A DNA stretch of 64,000 nucleotides from Chondrocystis sp. NIES-4102 (GTDB lineage Bacteria > Cyanobacteriota > Cyanobacteriia > Cyanobacteriales > Xenococcaceae): NCBI GenBank assembly GCA_002368355.1, contig AP018281.1, forward strand, positions 1,612,001 through 1,676,000, in the 5' to 3' direction. The notes beneath the pieces were generated by a model. It worked only from the letters and a program-made list of their open reading frames with translations, made no database searches and had not been told where the DNA came from. The translations under genes were made by a program, and so were the position numbers. The first letter of the stretch is position 1; every line of letters begins with the position of its first letter. This document shows positions 38,283-48,064 of the stretch, piece by piece.

Positions 38283-39503
38283 TTAAACTTTCGTTGTTTC
38301 AACGGATTTTACTCTGTTGTTTTCGACTTTAACTTCAGATTTTTGAACCCATAAAGAAGTGCAGGGAATCTTAGTGCGATCGCAACGGTGAGCATATTTT
38401 TTAGCTACTTCAGTTACTTCTTTTAGTAGTCCTTGACTTAAAGTAGTAGGCTCTAGTCCTAAATCTAGAAAACGTTCATTTTTAACAAATAGTTCATTTT
38501 CTGGTGCTTCGTTACGAGGATTTTCTAAATAAGCTACTTCTACGCCAGTCATTTCGGCAACCATTTTAGCTAAATCTCTCACTCGATGGGTTTCAGTCAT
38601 CTGATTTAGAATTCTAACTCGCTCGCCTTGATCTGGGGGATTTTCGATCGCCAGTTGCACACAACGAACTGTATCTTTAATATGTATAAAGGCTCTAGTT
38701 TGTCCCCCAGTGCCATGTACTGTTAGAGGATAACCAATTGCTGCCTGCATCAAAAAGCGGTTAAGGACTGTACCATAATCACCATCATAATCAAAGCGGT
38801 TGACTAGTTTTTCTGCCATCAGGGTTTCGGGAGTATTTGTTCCCCAAACAATACCTTGGTGTAAGTCGGTGACGCGAATATTGTCGTTTTTGTTGTAATA
38901 GTAGAAAAATAGTTGATCCTGGGTTTTAGTCATGTGGTAGATACTACCAGGGTTAGCAGGATAAAGAATTTCTTGTTGAATGCGATCGCCAGTATCGGTG
39001 ACAACTTCCACATCTAAATAACCTTCAGGAATCTTCATTCCCGCAGTACCGTAGCCATACACTCCCATTGTACCTAAATGTACTAGGTGTATATCCATCC
39101 CCGACTCTACAATGGCACAAAGTACATTATTAGTGGCATTGAGATTATTATTAACTGTGTAACGCTTATGCTTAGAAGACTTCATTGAATAAGGGGCAGC
39201 CCTTTGTTCAGCGAAATGTACTATCGCATCGGGTTGTTCGGACAGAAGCAGATTTAAAAGGCGATCGTATTCTTGGGAAATGTCTATGTTATAAAATTTA
39301 ATATCTTTTCCTGTAATCTCTTTCCAGGCATTTAATCGCTGTCCGATAGGTGCAATGGGAGTTAAGGAACTGACTTCTAACTCATTATCAATATTGCGTC
39401 TTGACAAATTGTCAACAATTACTACTTCAAAGCCAAGATTCGACAAATGTAGCGACGTAGGCCAACCACAAAAACCGTCTCCTCCTAGAATGATAACTTT
39501 CAT
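38283..39503 (-). CDS. sqdB: UDP-sulfoquinovose synthase
   Basis: Makes UDP-sulfoquinovose from UDP-glucose and sulfite for the thylakoid lipid SQDG. This 406-residue SDR-fold enzyme begins MKVIILGGDGFCGWPTSLHL, with VDNLSRRNID, LGTMGVYGYG and the catalytic YxxxK in IYHMTKTQDQLFF. VHGTGGQTRAFIHIKDTVRC and HRVRDLAKMVAEMTG are also characteristic. sqdX, the following enzyme in the pathway and often its neighbour, is not adjacent here. The 74-bp repeat copy 2 lies upstream. Confidence 0.96.
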   Translation of the reverse strand: MKVIILGGDGFCGWPTSLHLSNLGFEVVIVDNLSRRNIDNELEVSSLTPIAPIGQRLNAWKEITGKDIKFYNIDISQEYDRLLNLLLSEQPDAIVHFAEQRAAPYSMKSSKHKRYTVNNNLNATNNVLCAIVESGMDIHLVHLGTMGVYGYGTAGMKIPEGYLDVEVVTDTGDRIQQEILYPANPGSIYHMTKTQDQLFFYYYNKNDNIRVTDLHQGIVWGTNTPETLMAEKLVNRFDYDGDYGTVLNRFLMQAAIGYPLTVHGTGGQTRAFIHIKDTVRCVQLAIENPPDQGERVRILNQMTETHRVRDLAKMVAEMTGVEVAYLENPRNEAPENELFVKNERFLDLGLEPTTLSQGLLKEVTEVAKKYAHRCDRTKIPCTSLWVQKSEVKVENNRVKSVETTKV

Positions 39504-39870
39504 ATTTTACTCCCAATTATAAAATTCCCAATTAAATTTTTCTGTTGCAGGTTGAATGATGATTATCCCAACCAAGATTATTTAACCAAACTTTATGCCT
39601 TTATTTTCTCTTTTACAGGCGAATTGTGTTTTAAAAATTGTTATTTAAATATTTCCACTCACTGCCAAGCCTTTTTTATCTGGAATTTTATATTTCCAGA
39701 TCTTTATTTTTAAATTTGGTTATTTTATTTATATTGACCAAATGATCCGAAATCCGATTACCAAAACATAAGATCGATCTGTAGTTTTAATTAGTCTAAA
39801 ACCAAGCGTGCCTAGAGCCTCGTCCCGAAGAGACGATAACACACTATACTTTAAATATAAATTATTTTGC
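39504..39870. other. Intergenic region upstream of sqdB
   Basis: 367 bp between sqdB and the glycan cluster, both on the minus strand. It should contain the sqdB promoter near 39510-39600 and contains the dispersed repeat at 39748-39821. The bases following the repeat, GTCCCGAAGAGAC, form a small hairpin GTC/GAC. No gene was found. Confidence 0.4.
39748..39821 (+). repeat. 74-bp dispersed repeat, copy 2
   Basis: Matches 22967-23040 with two substitutions (T to C in CCAAGCGTG and T to A in CCTAGAGCC). Flanks differ on both sides, which fixes the element length. It is in the same orientation as copy 1 and has the same interrupted palindrome. Confidence 0.75.
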
Positions 39871-40935
39871 TTAATAATTTGGAATTCTCAAAATTTTACT
39901 TCTAAAAAATTGATAAGCATAACCAGAAAAATGAGCCACTACTATAGTGGGAATGACAATTGCACAATTTAACCAACGATTAAAAAACGAAGGTGCAGCG
40001 TCGATATTACCACACCATATTTCTGTATGAAATTTTGATTGTAATTTGAAGTTTATTCTGAGGCTTTCGATTAAAATGCACAATATACCTAAGATAAATA
40101 GCTCCTTGGTATATAAATTGCGCGAAAATAAGACTAAATCAGCAATAGCCCAACAAATTACTCCAGAAAGACCTAAAAAAGGCAATTTGCCTCGCAGTTG
40201 CCAATCTTGCCGATGTTTTTGGCTGGTTAGATAGCGTCCCCTACCATAGTTAAAATATTGACGAAATAAGGATTTCCAGGTTTTGCGCGGAAAATACCAG
40301 ACTTTAATTTGGGAATTGATATAAATGGCTTCTGAATCATCTTTAAGTAATCTTTGATTTAATTCCGCATCTTCATTGGTAATTTGATGAGAATATCCCT
40401 TAAGACTAAGTAAAGTTTTAGTCCATAAACAGCCAAGAAACACTGTATCTGCATATCCATTGTATTGGGGATTACGATATTTAGCTCCACCATTACCTAA
40501 AAAGCTATTAGCAGCCACAGCAACTCCAGCTTGAAATTTTTCTTGTGCCACAAAGCGTTGCGCCCCACCTACATTACTAGCCTTAGTGGTTAACAAAGTT
40601 TCAATACATTTTTCTACATAATCATGACTATATCGGCAATGAGCATCAGCACGTAAAAAAATATCTCCGCGACTTGCTTGTAAGCCAATATTTAAGGCTA
40701 TTGATTGAATTCGGTAGGGATTATTTAATAGTTTTATTTGGGGTTTATAGTGATAATGGGCTAGTTTATCGACTATTTCGGGTGTTCTATCGCAGCTTTC
40801 ACCATCTACAACTAATATTTCTAAAATATTGGGATACTTGGAATTTAAAAAACTACCTATTACTGCTTCAACATTATCTTCTTCATTATATGTTGGTATT
40901 ACAACCGAAACAGAAGGGTAGCTATTTACACTCAT
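39871..40935 (-). CDS. Glycosyltransferase family 2 membrane protein
   Basis: A 354-residue GT2 enzyme. It has VSVVIPTYNEEDNVEAVIGS, the Asp residues of ILEILVVDGESCDRTPE and DIFLRADAHCRYSHDYVEKC, then TNEDAELNQRL (the ED-type catalytic region). The C-terminal part is hydrophobic (FLGLSGVICWAIADLVLFSR, LFILGILCILIESL, WLNCAIVIPTIVVAHFSGYA), about three membrane helices, as in exopolysaccharide synthases of the ExoA/succinoglycan type. It is last in a five-gene minus-strand cluster with the methyltransferase and other glycosyltransferases. Confidence 0.9.
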   Translation of the reverse strand: MSVNSYPSVSVVIPTYNEEDNVEAVIGSFLNSKYPNILEILVVDGESCDRTPEIVDKLAHYHYKPQIKLLNNPYRIQSIALNIGLQASRGDIFLRADAHCRYSHDYVEKCIETLLTTKASNVGGAQRFVAQEKFQAGVAVAANSFLGNGGAKYRNPQYNGYADTVFLGCLWTKTLLSLKGYSHQITNEDAELNQRLLKDDSEAIYINSQIKVWYFPRKTWKSLFRQYFNYGRGRYLTSQKHRQDWQLRGKLPFLGLSGVICWAIADLVLFSRNLYTKELFILGILCILIESLRINFKLQSKFHTEIWCGNIDAAPSFFNRWLNCAIVIPTIVVAHFSGYAYQFFRSKILRIPNY

Positions 40936-40986
40936 GTTGATTTTGTTAATGAAATTATAGTTATTGCAAATAAGGGGTAATTATTA

Positions 40987-41751
40987 TTATTTAAGGGGTT
41001 GCTCTAACTCTATTAAAACCATCCAGGCTTGTTTTTTGATCACTGGTAGTTTAAGTAAGACTGCATCGATTAATTGGCAACAACGAAGTAGGATATTAAA
41101 CCCAGGTTTACCTGCAATTAAGCTAGCTATCAAAGAAGTAAGATAGAAATAGTGGATGTTAGCTATTTTAAAATTACGTTGAATAGCTGCTAGATCTTTG
41201 GCTAAAAGTGGATGCTCATCTACAGATCTAATCTCAGGTGTTAAACGACGGTAGAGATTAATTAAAAAATTATGCCCTAATGGTTCAATAAAAATAGCTT
41301 TACCTGTAGGTGTTAAAACTCTGGTAATTGATCTTGTCGCTGTGGTTATATCTAAATGGTGTAGTATACCTGATCCACAAATTAAATCGTAGGAATTATC
41401 TGCAAAGCTGAGGTGTTCGGCATTCATAAGTTGAAATTGGAGATTTTGCCCCAAATTTTCCGTAATTGCTTGTTTTTGGGCGATTGCGATCGCTACTGGC
41501 GATATATCAATACCTGTGACTAGTTTTGCCTGATGTTTGGCGATTTTAAAGGCATAGCTACCCTTACCACAACCATATTCAATAACTCTAGCATTCTGAC
41601 TACTAGCTAATATTTTTTGCTCATAGGCTTGAGTGATGGAATGGGTAATACTATAAAACTTGCCTACTTTTTGTTGTCGTTGTCGATCATCACTATAGCG
41701 GAGATCGTGAAATTGCTGCTCTCTTTTAAGTCGCTCTTTGGTGCTAGTCAT
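40987..41751 (-). CDS. Class I SAM-dependent methyltransferase
   Basis: A 254-residue methyltransferase. ATG 41751 (MTSTKERLKREQQFHDLRYS) is preferred to the TTG at 41766. Motif I is VIEYGCGKGSYAFKIAKHQA, motif II acidic VTGIDISPVAIAIA, and the post-motif region DLICGSGILHHLDITTATRS. The C-terminus EPLGHNFLINLYRRLTPEIR and SVDEHPLLAKDLAAI is a group-specific extension. In a glycosyltransferase cluster it probably methylates a sugar or a lipid-linked intermediate; that is inference. Confidence 0.88.
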   Translation of the reverse strand: MTSTKERLKREQQFHDLRYSDDRQRQQKVGKFYSITHSITQAYEQKILASSQNARVIEYGCGKGSYAFKIAKHQAKLVTGIDISPVAIAIAQKQAITENLGQNLQFQLMNAEHLSFADNSYDLICGSGILHHLDITTATRSITRVLTPTGKAIFIEPLGHNFLINLYRRLTPEIRSVDEHPLLAKDLAAIQRNFKIANIHYFYLTSLIASLIAGKPGFNILLRCCQLIDAVLLKLPVIKKQAWMVLIELEQPLK

Positions 41752-41810
41752 TAATTGTTGCCTCAAGGGATAATGTTAGTTTAGTTAGATAGATATTAAT
41801 TAATATGGTT

Positions 41811-42584
41811 TCACAGCCATAATTTTGCAGGTAGCATGGCTAGTCTGAGGATAGATTTAAATAAACCGTAGGTATCAACCCGAAGTTGATTAAACTTAGA
41901 CAATTTAAAATAGCGATCGCGTATTTCTCGCTGAGTGTTAAACTGTTGAAAAACTCGAATGGAAGATACACCCGTAGTATCGTAATAAGCTATGGGAAAA
42001 TACAGTAACTTGGGAGGCGATATAAGATTTGCCCTAATGTTATATTCGTAGTCCATATTCATAGACAAAGATTCATTATATAAGCCTAAGAGTTCAATTA
42101 AGCTACGGGAATAAAATGTTGATTGATGACAGACTGGGTTTCCATACCAGAAAAGATCATCTGTCCAATTTTGATGCTGTGGACGATAATTTTTTAAATA
42201 TCTATTTTTGCTAACTGCAATAGTTTCTCCTGTAGCCCAGAGCCACTTTTCCTCTAGGTAGGATGCTACTACTTTCTCCACCACATCCTTTGCCACTAAG
42301 GTATCTCCTGCATTGAGAAATAAAACCAGATCTCCTTGAGTATGATTGATACCATTATTAAAAGCCGAGGCTATACCTACTCCTACTTGCGGAAAAAATA
42401 AAAGATTTTTAGTATGGGTAAAATTTTCTAGTTGCTTGATATCTGTCTGGGTGCAAGGGCGATAAATAATAACATGATTGATCAACTCATAGGTTTGTTG
42501 ACTAACATTATTTAGGGTATTAAATAATATATTATCAATTTGCCTAGTTATTGTGACTATATCTACAGTGATACTGTTACTCAT
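41811..42584 (-). CDS. Glycosyltransferase family 2 protein
   Basis: A 257-residue GT2 enzyme. ATG 42584 (MSNSITVDIVTITRQIDN) is chosen over the upstream TTG 42593. The nucleotide-binding side is atypical, with INHVIIYRPCTQTDIKQLEN. The metal-site region reads VGIASAFNNGINHTQGDLVL followed by FLNAGDTLVAKDVV, and CHQSTFYSRSLIELLGLYNE and NMDYEYNIRANL resemble WcaA/WbbD-type colanic-acid transferases. It lies between the GT4 and the methyltransferase genes. Acceptor unknown. Confidence 0.85.
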   Translation of the reverse strand: MSNSITVDIVTITRQIDNILFNTLNNVSQQTYELINHVIIYRPCTQTDIKQLENFTHTKNLLFFPQVGVGIASAFNNGINHTQGDLVLFLNAGDTLVAKDVVEKVVASYLEEKWLWATGETIAVSKNRYLKNYRPQHQNWTDDLFWYGNPVCHQSTFYSRSLIELLGLYNESLSMNMDYEYNIRANLISPPKLLYFPIAYYDTTGVSSIRVFQQFNTQREIRDRYFKLSKFNQLRVDTYGLFKSILRLAMLPAKLWL

Positions 42585-42611
42585 GACTAGCAATTGTTGA
42601 CTATATAGATT

Positions 42612-43931
42612 TTATACTGCCAGATTACTACACAATTTCTCAAAAACCTCCAAGTATCTTTGGGTTTGCTGCTTGAGGGAAAATTGGGCGATCGCTTTTA
42701 GTCTACTATTTACTCTTAATTGTTGCGATCGCTCTTCATCTAATAAAACCCAGCCAATGCCTTGGGCTAAGTCTTCAGGTATTAAAGGTTTGGCTAAATA
42801 TCCTGTCTGTTGATGCTCAATAAGATCGCTCATCCCACCAATATTAAAAGCTACACAAGGAGTACCACAAAAAAGAGCTTCTAAAACCGTGTTGGGTAAA
42901 TTATCCTGGGTGGAAGGGGCAACAAAAACATCTGCTGCTGCGTAAACTAAAGATAAAGTGATGTCGTCGTTGAGTTTGCCAAGATAACGAGTTTTATAAC
43001 CAAAATCAACAGGATTTGCTGGCTCAGATGCTCCAAAAATAACTAATTCCACCTCCTGATTTGATTGTAGTTGACGTAGATTTTGCAAAGCCTTAACTAA
43101 CAAAGAAAAGCCCTTGCGTAGGTCTTGAGTACTATTTAATGCTCCAAAGAGAATAATTTTTTTATCTTGAGGAAGATTTAAGATTTTCCTAGCAAGATGG
43201 GTAGGATGAGGTTGATAAAGCTGAGGATCAATACCGTAGCCAATAACTTTTACTGGTAAATCCTCAAACAAAGAACTATTTTTAGCACATTGAGCTAACC
43301 AATTACTAGGGGTAACAATGGTTAAATTTAAATCTTTCCAGGCTTTAGCTTTGCGCTGCCAATTCCAAGCAGATAAATCGAAACGGTGATTACTACCCAA
43401 TTGTGGACAACACCCACAAAACTGTTGATAGCGATCGCAGTTACCACTATAATGACATCCCCCTGTAAACGCCCACATATCATGTAAAGTCCAGACTATA
43501 GGTACTTTAAACTTAGCTAAAGCCTCAATTGGCACAAAACCACCACATACCCAATGAAGATTAATTAAGTCTGGGTTAAGTTGTTCGATTTGCTTAGTAA
43601 TGTTGTTGGGCAACCATTGAGAAGAAAAAATATTAATAGTGCGATCGCGGTTTCGATATAAAGTTAAAGGATACTGATCTACAGTGGGTTTAATTACCGC
43701 CACACCTCTTTTTATTTTGCTTGTGGGTGCAACTACTGTATTATCTACACTTTGTTTATTTTGCACCAACATTTGCGAATTAATACCTGCTGCTAACAAC
43801 CCTTGATGTTGTCGATAGGCAGAGCGTGCAGCACCTCCATCTAGATCTTTACTACTTAAAATTAGAACTTTCAAAGTAAAAAAACTTTTAGTTATTGGCA
43901 ACTTAATAGATTCAATCTTGACAAGGCTCAC
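42612..43931 (-). CDS. Glycosyltransferase family 4 protein
   Basis: A 439-residue GT-B enzyme. The start KVLILSSKDLDGGAARSAYR and INLHWVCGGFVPIEALAKFK, VWTLHDMWAFTGGCHYSGNC and GCCPQLGS are typical of a GT4 subgroup in exopolysaccharide clusters; the Cys-rich CHYSGNCDRYQQFCGCCP may bind zinc. The donor domain has IILFGALNSTQDLRKGF and FVAPSTQDNLPNTVLEALFC. It begins at GTG 43931, overlapping the end of the CDF gene by 20 bp, so the two are probably translationally coupled despite unrelated roles. Confidence 0.88.
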   Translation of the reverse strand: MSLVKIESIKLPITKSFFTLKVLILSSKDLDGGAARSAYRQHQGLLAAGINSQMLVQNKQSVDNTVVAPTSKIKRGVAVIKPTVDQYPLTLYRNRDRTINIFSSQWLPNNITKQIEQLNPDLINLHWVCGGFVPIEALAKFKVPIVWTLHDMWAFTGGCHYSGNCDRYQQFCGCCPQLGSNHRFDLSAWNWQRKAKAWKDLNLTIVTPSNWLAQCAKNSSLFEDLPVKVIGYGIDPQLYQPHPTHLARKILNLPQDKKIILFGALNSTQDLRKGFSLLVKALQNLRQLQSNQEVELVIFGASEPANPVDFGYKTRYLGKLNDDITLSLVYAAADVFVAPSTQDNLPNTVLEALFCGTPCVAFNIGGMSDLIEHQQTGYLAKPLIPEDLAQGIGWVLLDEERSQQLRVNSRLKAIAQFSLKQQTQRYLEVFEKLCSNLAV

Positions 43932-44853
43932 CCTGACAGGGATTTACTTCAATTATTATATGTACCAGAGAAGCTATATCACTCAGAAGACTTTTATAAT
44001 ATTGAGGCGGTTGCGGATGATGAGTAACAAGGGAAATGGTAGCAGCCAAACTATTTTGACTAACATACCAAACGTGCAAGTCTGTAACCCGATTATCAGC
44101 ATCAGCTTCAATAGCAGTCATAATCTTGAGTTTAGTTTGCTTATCGCTCCCCCCATCTAATAAAATTGCCCCTGTATCTTTAACTAAACCATAAGACCAT
44201 TTAGAAATAACCCCTGCACCGATTAAGCCCATAACTGCATCTAACCAAATCCAACCCCAATACTTACCAGCAATTAAAGCAATAATTGCCAAAATAGAAG
44301 TTAGGGCATCGGTAACAACATGAATATATGCAGCTTTAAGATTACTATCATGATGGTGATGATCATGGTGATCATGGTGATGATGGTGATCATGGTGATC
44401 ATGGTCTTGTAATAGCCAAGCACTAATTAAATTAATTACCAAACCCAAAATAGCTACTGCGATCGCTTCATTAAATCTAATCTCTTGAGGTTGAAAAAAA
44501 CGAGTCATCGATTCAATAGCAATTGTTAACGCTGTCACTGCTAAAGTAATTGCACTTGTGTAACCCCCCAAGATAGTGACTTTTCCTGTCCCAAAAGTAT
44601 ATTTAGAATTATTGGCATGACGACGAGCATATCGATATGCAAATACAGCAATACCAAAGGCTGCTACATGAGTTGCCATATGCCAACCGTCTGCCAGTAA
44701 TGCCATTGACCCAAAGAAACTACCTGTAATAATTTCTATTACCATAGTTACAGCAGTCAGCCACATCACTACACTAGTATTTCTTTCTGCACTTTGATGC
44801 TGAATTGAAAAATCATGAGAATGCTGCCATTGGTTAAAGGTGTCTTTATGCAT
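43912..44853 (-). CDS. Cation diffusion facilitator (DmeF-like) with histidine-rich loop
   Basis: A 313-residue inner-membrane metal/proton antiporter. ATG 44853 is used; the upstream TTG 44871 gives a weak start. The N-terminal His motif WQHSHDFSIQHQS is like the DmeF leader. Helices include VVMWLTAVTMVIEIITGSFF and the metal site SMALLADGWHMATH, with the partner site HVVTDALTSILAI. Between helices 4 and 5 a long His/Asp loop (DHDHHDHHHHHDHHDHHHHD) is present. The cytoplasmic domain ends DLHVWYVSQNSLAATISLV. Likely Co/Zn/Ni efflux; the metal is not determined. A heavy-metal chaperone gene lies upstream. Confidence 0.92.
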   Translation of the reverse strand: MHKDTFNQWQHSHDFSIQHQSAERNTSVVMWLTAVTMVIEIITGSFFGSMALLADGWHMATHVAAFGIAVFAYRYARRHANNSKYTFGTGKVTILGGYTSAITLAVTALTIAIESMTRFFQPQEIRFNEAIAVAILGLVINLISAWLLQDHDHHDHHHHHDHHDHHHHDSNLKAAYIHVVTDALTSILAIIALIAGKYWGWIWLDAVMGLIGAGVISKWSYGLVKDTGAILLDGGSDKQTKLKIMTAIEADADNRVTDLHVWYVSQNSLAATISLVTHHPQPPQYYKSLLSDIASLVHIIIEVNPCQGEPCQD

Positions 44854-45034
44854 ATAATTGCTACACGCCAAATTAATTTTTAGGTTGAGACTAGGATTCG
44901 GGTAAGTTAAATGCGTAGTTAAATTTCTAGAATGATCAACTCTTTAAATCAGAGGCTAATAACTAAAAACTTGGAGTTAATAATTAAATAATTCACCTAT
45001 TATTGACTAATTAACCAAGCATTAGCTACACTTT

Positions 45035-45235
45035 TCATTCAAATGAAGGATTATAACCAGCAGCCGAAATTGCTTCTTTTACCTCTGACTCTGAGGCTTG
45101 GGTAGTGATGCTAATTTCTTTAGTATTGAGATCGGCTTTAACTGAAGCTTGGGGATCTAGAGCGATAATTGCTTTGGTAATAGTGTCACTACAAGCACCG
45201 CAAGCCATATCAGGAACTTTTAACTGTATAGTCAT
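45035..45235 (-). CDS. Heavy-metal-associated (HMA) domain protein, small metallochaperone
   Basis: A 66-residue ferredoxin-like HMA protein. The metal site is MACGAC in VPDMACGACSDTITKAI, with the conserved YNP in AAGYNPSFE near the end. Similar stand-alone proteins (ScAtx1-like) hand copper to P-type ATPases in cyanobacteria. No copper ATPase is in the window, and the neighbour is the CDF exporter, so zinc or cobalt cannot be excluded. Confidence 0.9.
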   Translation of the reverse strand: MTIQLKVPDMACGACSDTITKAIIALDPQASVKADLNTKEISITTQASESEVKEAISAAGYNPSFE

Positions 45236-45328
45236 GTTATTTATATTATTTAAATTTTTTTTATTATAAAGCTAAGTAAATAGTAGTATCCTTGAGGTTA
45301 TTAATTTTATGGGATAAAGAAGAAGACT

Positions 45329-47980
45329 ATGGCAAAAACACAAGGCTTTACTCTTGTTTACTGTCAAATTCTCTTCTGTACCCTTGGTTGTCTCTTTAGT
45401 AATAACTCTAACGCTCAAGTAACTACCGACGGCACAGTTAATACTCAAGTCACGCAAAATGGTAATGTGGCTGAAATTACTGGCGGTGAGACACAAGGTA
45501 ATAATTTATTCCATAGTTTTCAAGATTTTTCAATTAATACTGGTAACGAGGCTACTTTTAATAATGCAGATAATATTACTAATATCTTTTCCCGTGTCAC
45601 AGGGGGAAATATCTCAAATATCGATGGTTTAATTAGGACTAACGGCACTGCTAATTTATTTCTAATTAATCCTGCGGGTATTATCTTTGGGGAAAATGCT
45701 TCACTTGATATTGGTGGTTCATTTTATGCCAGTAGTGCTAGTAGTATTTTATTTAATGAGGGAGAATTTAACGCCACAGATATAAATACTCCCCCGACTT
45801 TAACTATTAATGCACCCATCGGTTTAGGGTTTCGATCTGCACCTGGAGATATTATTAATCGTTCTGTAGTTAATAATCGCAGAGGTTTAGAAGTCAGCCC
45901 AGGGAATAATATTGCTTTATTGGGTGGGGATGTGAAATTAGCAGGTGGTTCAATTAATGCCCCAGGAGGATTGATAGAATTAGGAGGATTATCTAATTCT
46001 GGACAAATTAATATTAATACAGTTGGAGGTTTTGAATTTCCAGAAGCTATAGATAGAAGCAATGTTGAGTAAACTCAGGATGCGACAGTTAGTGTAGCTG
46101 GTGATGGCGGTGGTTTTATTAACGTTAATGTAAAAAATTTAGTACTTTCTGATACGAGCGAGATAATAGCAGGAATTGCCGAAAATAGTGGATCTAATAC
46201 TGCACAAGCTGGAGATATTAATGTTAATGCTCAAGATTCAATTACCATCATTGGGGATAAAAATCTACGATTTGATGAAATACAAACAGGAATTCGTAAT
46301 AATGTTGGCGATCGCGCCCTTGCTAGATTAAGACAAACTAACCCTAGTTTAAGAAGTAGTGCTATTGGTAACGGTGGATCAATTAATATTAATACTAGAT
46401 TATTGGCATTTAAGGATAACGGCAAAATTAGCACCGTCAGTTATGGACAGGGAAACGCTGGTAATATAAATGTAAGTGCAGAAAATATAGCGATAGAACA
46501 GGGAACAATTGAAAGTTTTGCTAGGGATGGAGCGATCGGTAATTCTGGTAATATAACAGTTAATTCCCTCAATGATCTAGTTTTGGGTGATTTTTCGGAA
46601 ATACAAGCTCAAGTTTTTAATGATGCAACAGGAAATGTCGCAGATGTTTTAATTAATGCTAGATCAATAGTTCTTAATGAATTTTCTTTTATTCAGGCGG
46701 ATGTGGGTAGTGGAGTTACGGCAAATGCAGGAAATATAATTATTAATGCGCAATCTATTGAATTAAATGGTAAGTTAAGTTTAATTATCTCTCAAGTACA
46801 GTCAGAATCTATTGGGAATGCAGGGGAAATTAAAATAACTGCACCTAATTTATCATTGAGTGATTTTTCCCTCATTTCTACTAATGTTAAAGAAAATTCT
46901 CTAGGCAAAGCAGGAAGTATTTTTATAGATGTAGATAATCTAAATATAACTAGCGGTGGAGTGATAGATGCACTGACTGAGAATAACTTTGATGGGGGAA
47001 ATATTACTATTGATGCTAATAATATTAATTTAAGTGATGGTGGAAAAATAGTGACATCTGGTAACAGTAGAGGTAATGCTGGAAATATTCAGTTAAATGT
47101 TGCTAACAAAATATCAATTAATAATACCAAAGCTCCTGCTGATTCGCCATTTTTCAAGCCTATATTGCAAAACACGGTTTTAGAAAGTGGCATATTTGCA
47201 AGTTCGGTTGAAGGTTCTACAGGTAATGGTGGCAATATCAATATTATGTCTGGTTCAATTGATTTTATTAACCAGGGTTCAATAGCTGCGGTAACTCAGG
47301 CTGGCGAAGGGGGCAATATTAGTTTAGTTGTAGCTGATAAGCTGAGTTTGGATAATAATAGTTTGATTTCTGCCCAGGCGTTTAATAATGCTAATGGTGG
47401 TAACTTAACAATTGATACGCAGTTTATTGTTGCCTATCCTAATACTAATAGTGATATTTTAGCCAGCGCGCAACAGGGACAAGGAGGTAATATTACTATT
47501 GATGCTGAATCTTTATTTGGTATTGATCAAAGACCGTTAAATGACGTTACTAATGATATTAATGCCAGTTCTTTAGTTAAAGGTTTAGATGGCACAATTG
47601 AGATTAATAATGCTAATACTACCAATATTGAGGATGTAATTGAATTACCAACTAATTTAATTGAACCGCAACAAACAACAGCCCAAGCTTGCCAAGCAAA
47701 TAAAGAAGCAGCAGCAAATAATAGATTACTAATAAGAGGTAAAGGGGGTGTTCCCGCTTCTCCCGAACAACCTTTAGTTTCTCAAAATATTGCTCTTAAT
47801 GGACAATACATAAATACTATCAACACTGTACCTAAACTTATAGAAACAAGTGTGGGCAAAATTCAACTTGCCAGAGGCATTAAGATTAATAAGTCGGGGG
47901 GAGTGGTGTTAACTGCCTATCCTACTAATAGTGTGGGGGAAAGAGTACCGCCAGCAAGAGCTAATTGCAATCAGATTTAA
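45329..47980 (+). pseudogene. Filamentous haemagglutinin-type exoprotein gene interrupted by one in-frame stop
   Basis: A two-partner secretion exoprotein of potentially 883 residues. It has a signal peptide (MAKTQGFTLVYCQILFCTLG, SNNSNAQ). The TPS/FhaB N-terminal domain has NVAEITGGETQGNNLFHSFQ, NITNIFSRVTGGNISNIDGL, IRTNGTANLFLINPAGIIFG and GGSFYASSA. A long right-handed beta-helix of GNI-type repeats follows, and a C-terminal tail with ACQAN and RLLIRGKGGVPASP typical of cyanobacterial haemagglutinin proteins. TAA at 46070-46072 (codon 248) stops the frame. After it the same frame runs uninterrupted to 47980, including 46073-46402. A CAA to TAA change would explain it. It could be a recent pseudogene, a readthrough gene or a sequencing error. 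No TpsB partner is nearby. Confidence 0.85.
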
Positions 47981-48064
47981 GCTAAATAAATGGACAAGGA
48001 GAATTTGCTTATCTGCCCTAGATAGCTTTAAGATATTTTGAGTTTAATAATCACTTAATCTCTC

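Noticed and set aside
45272-45496. Minus-strand 74-residue ORF upstream of the HMA gene
   Set aside because: It is antisense to the signal peptide and start of the haemagglutinin-type gene.
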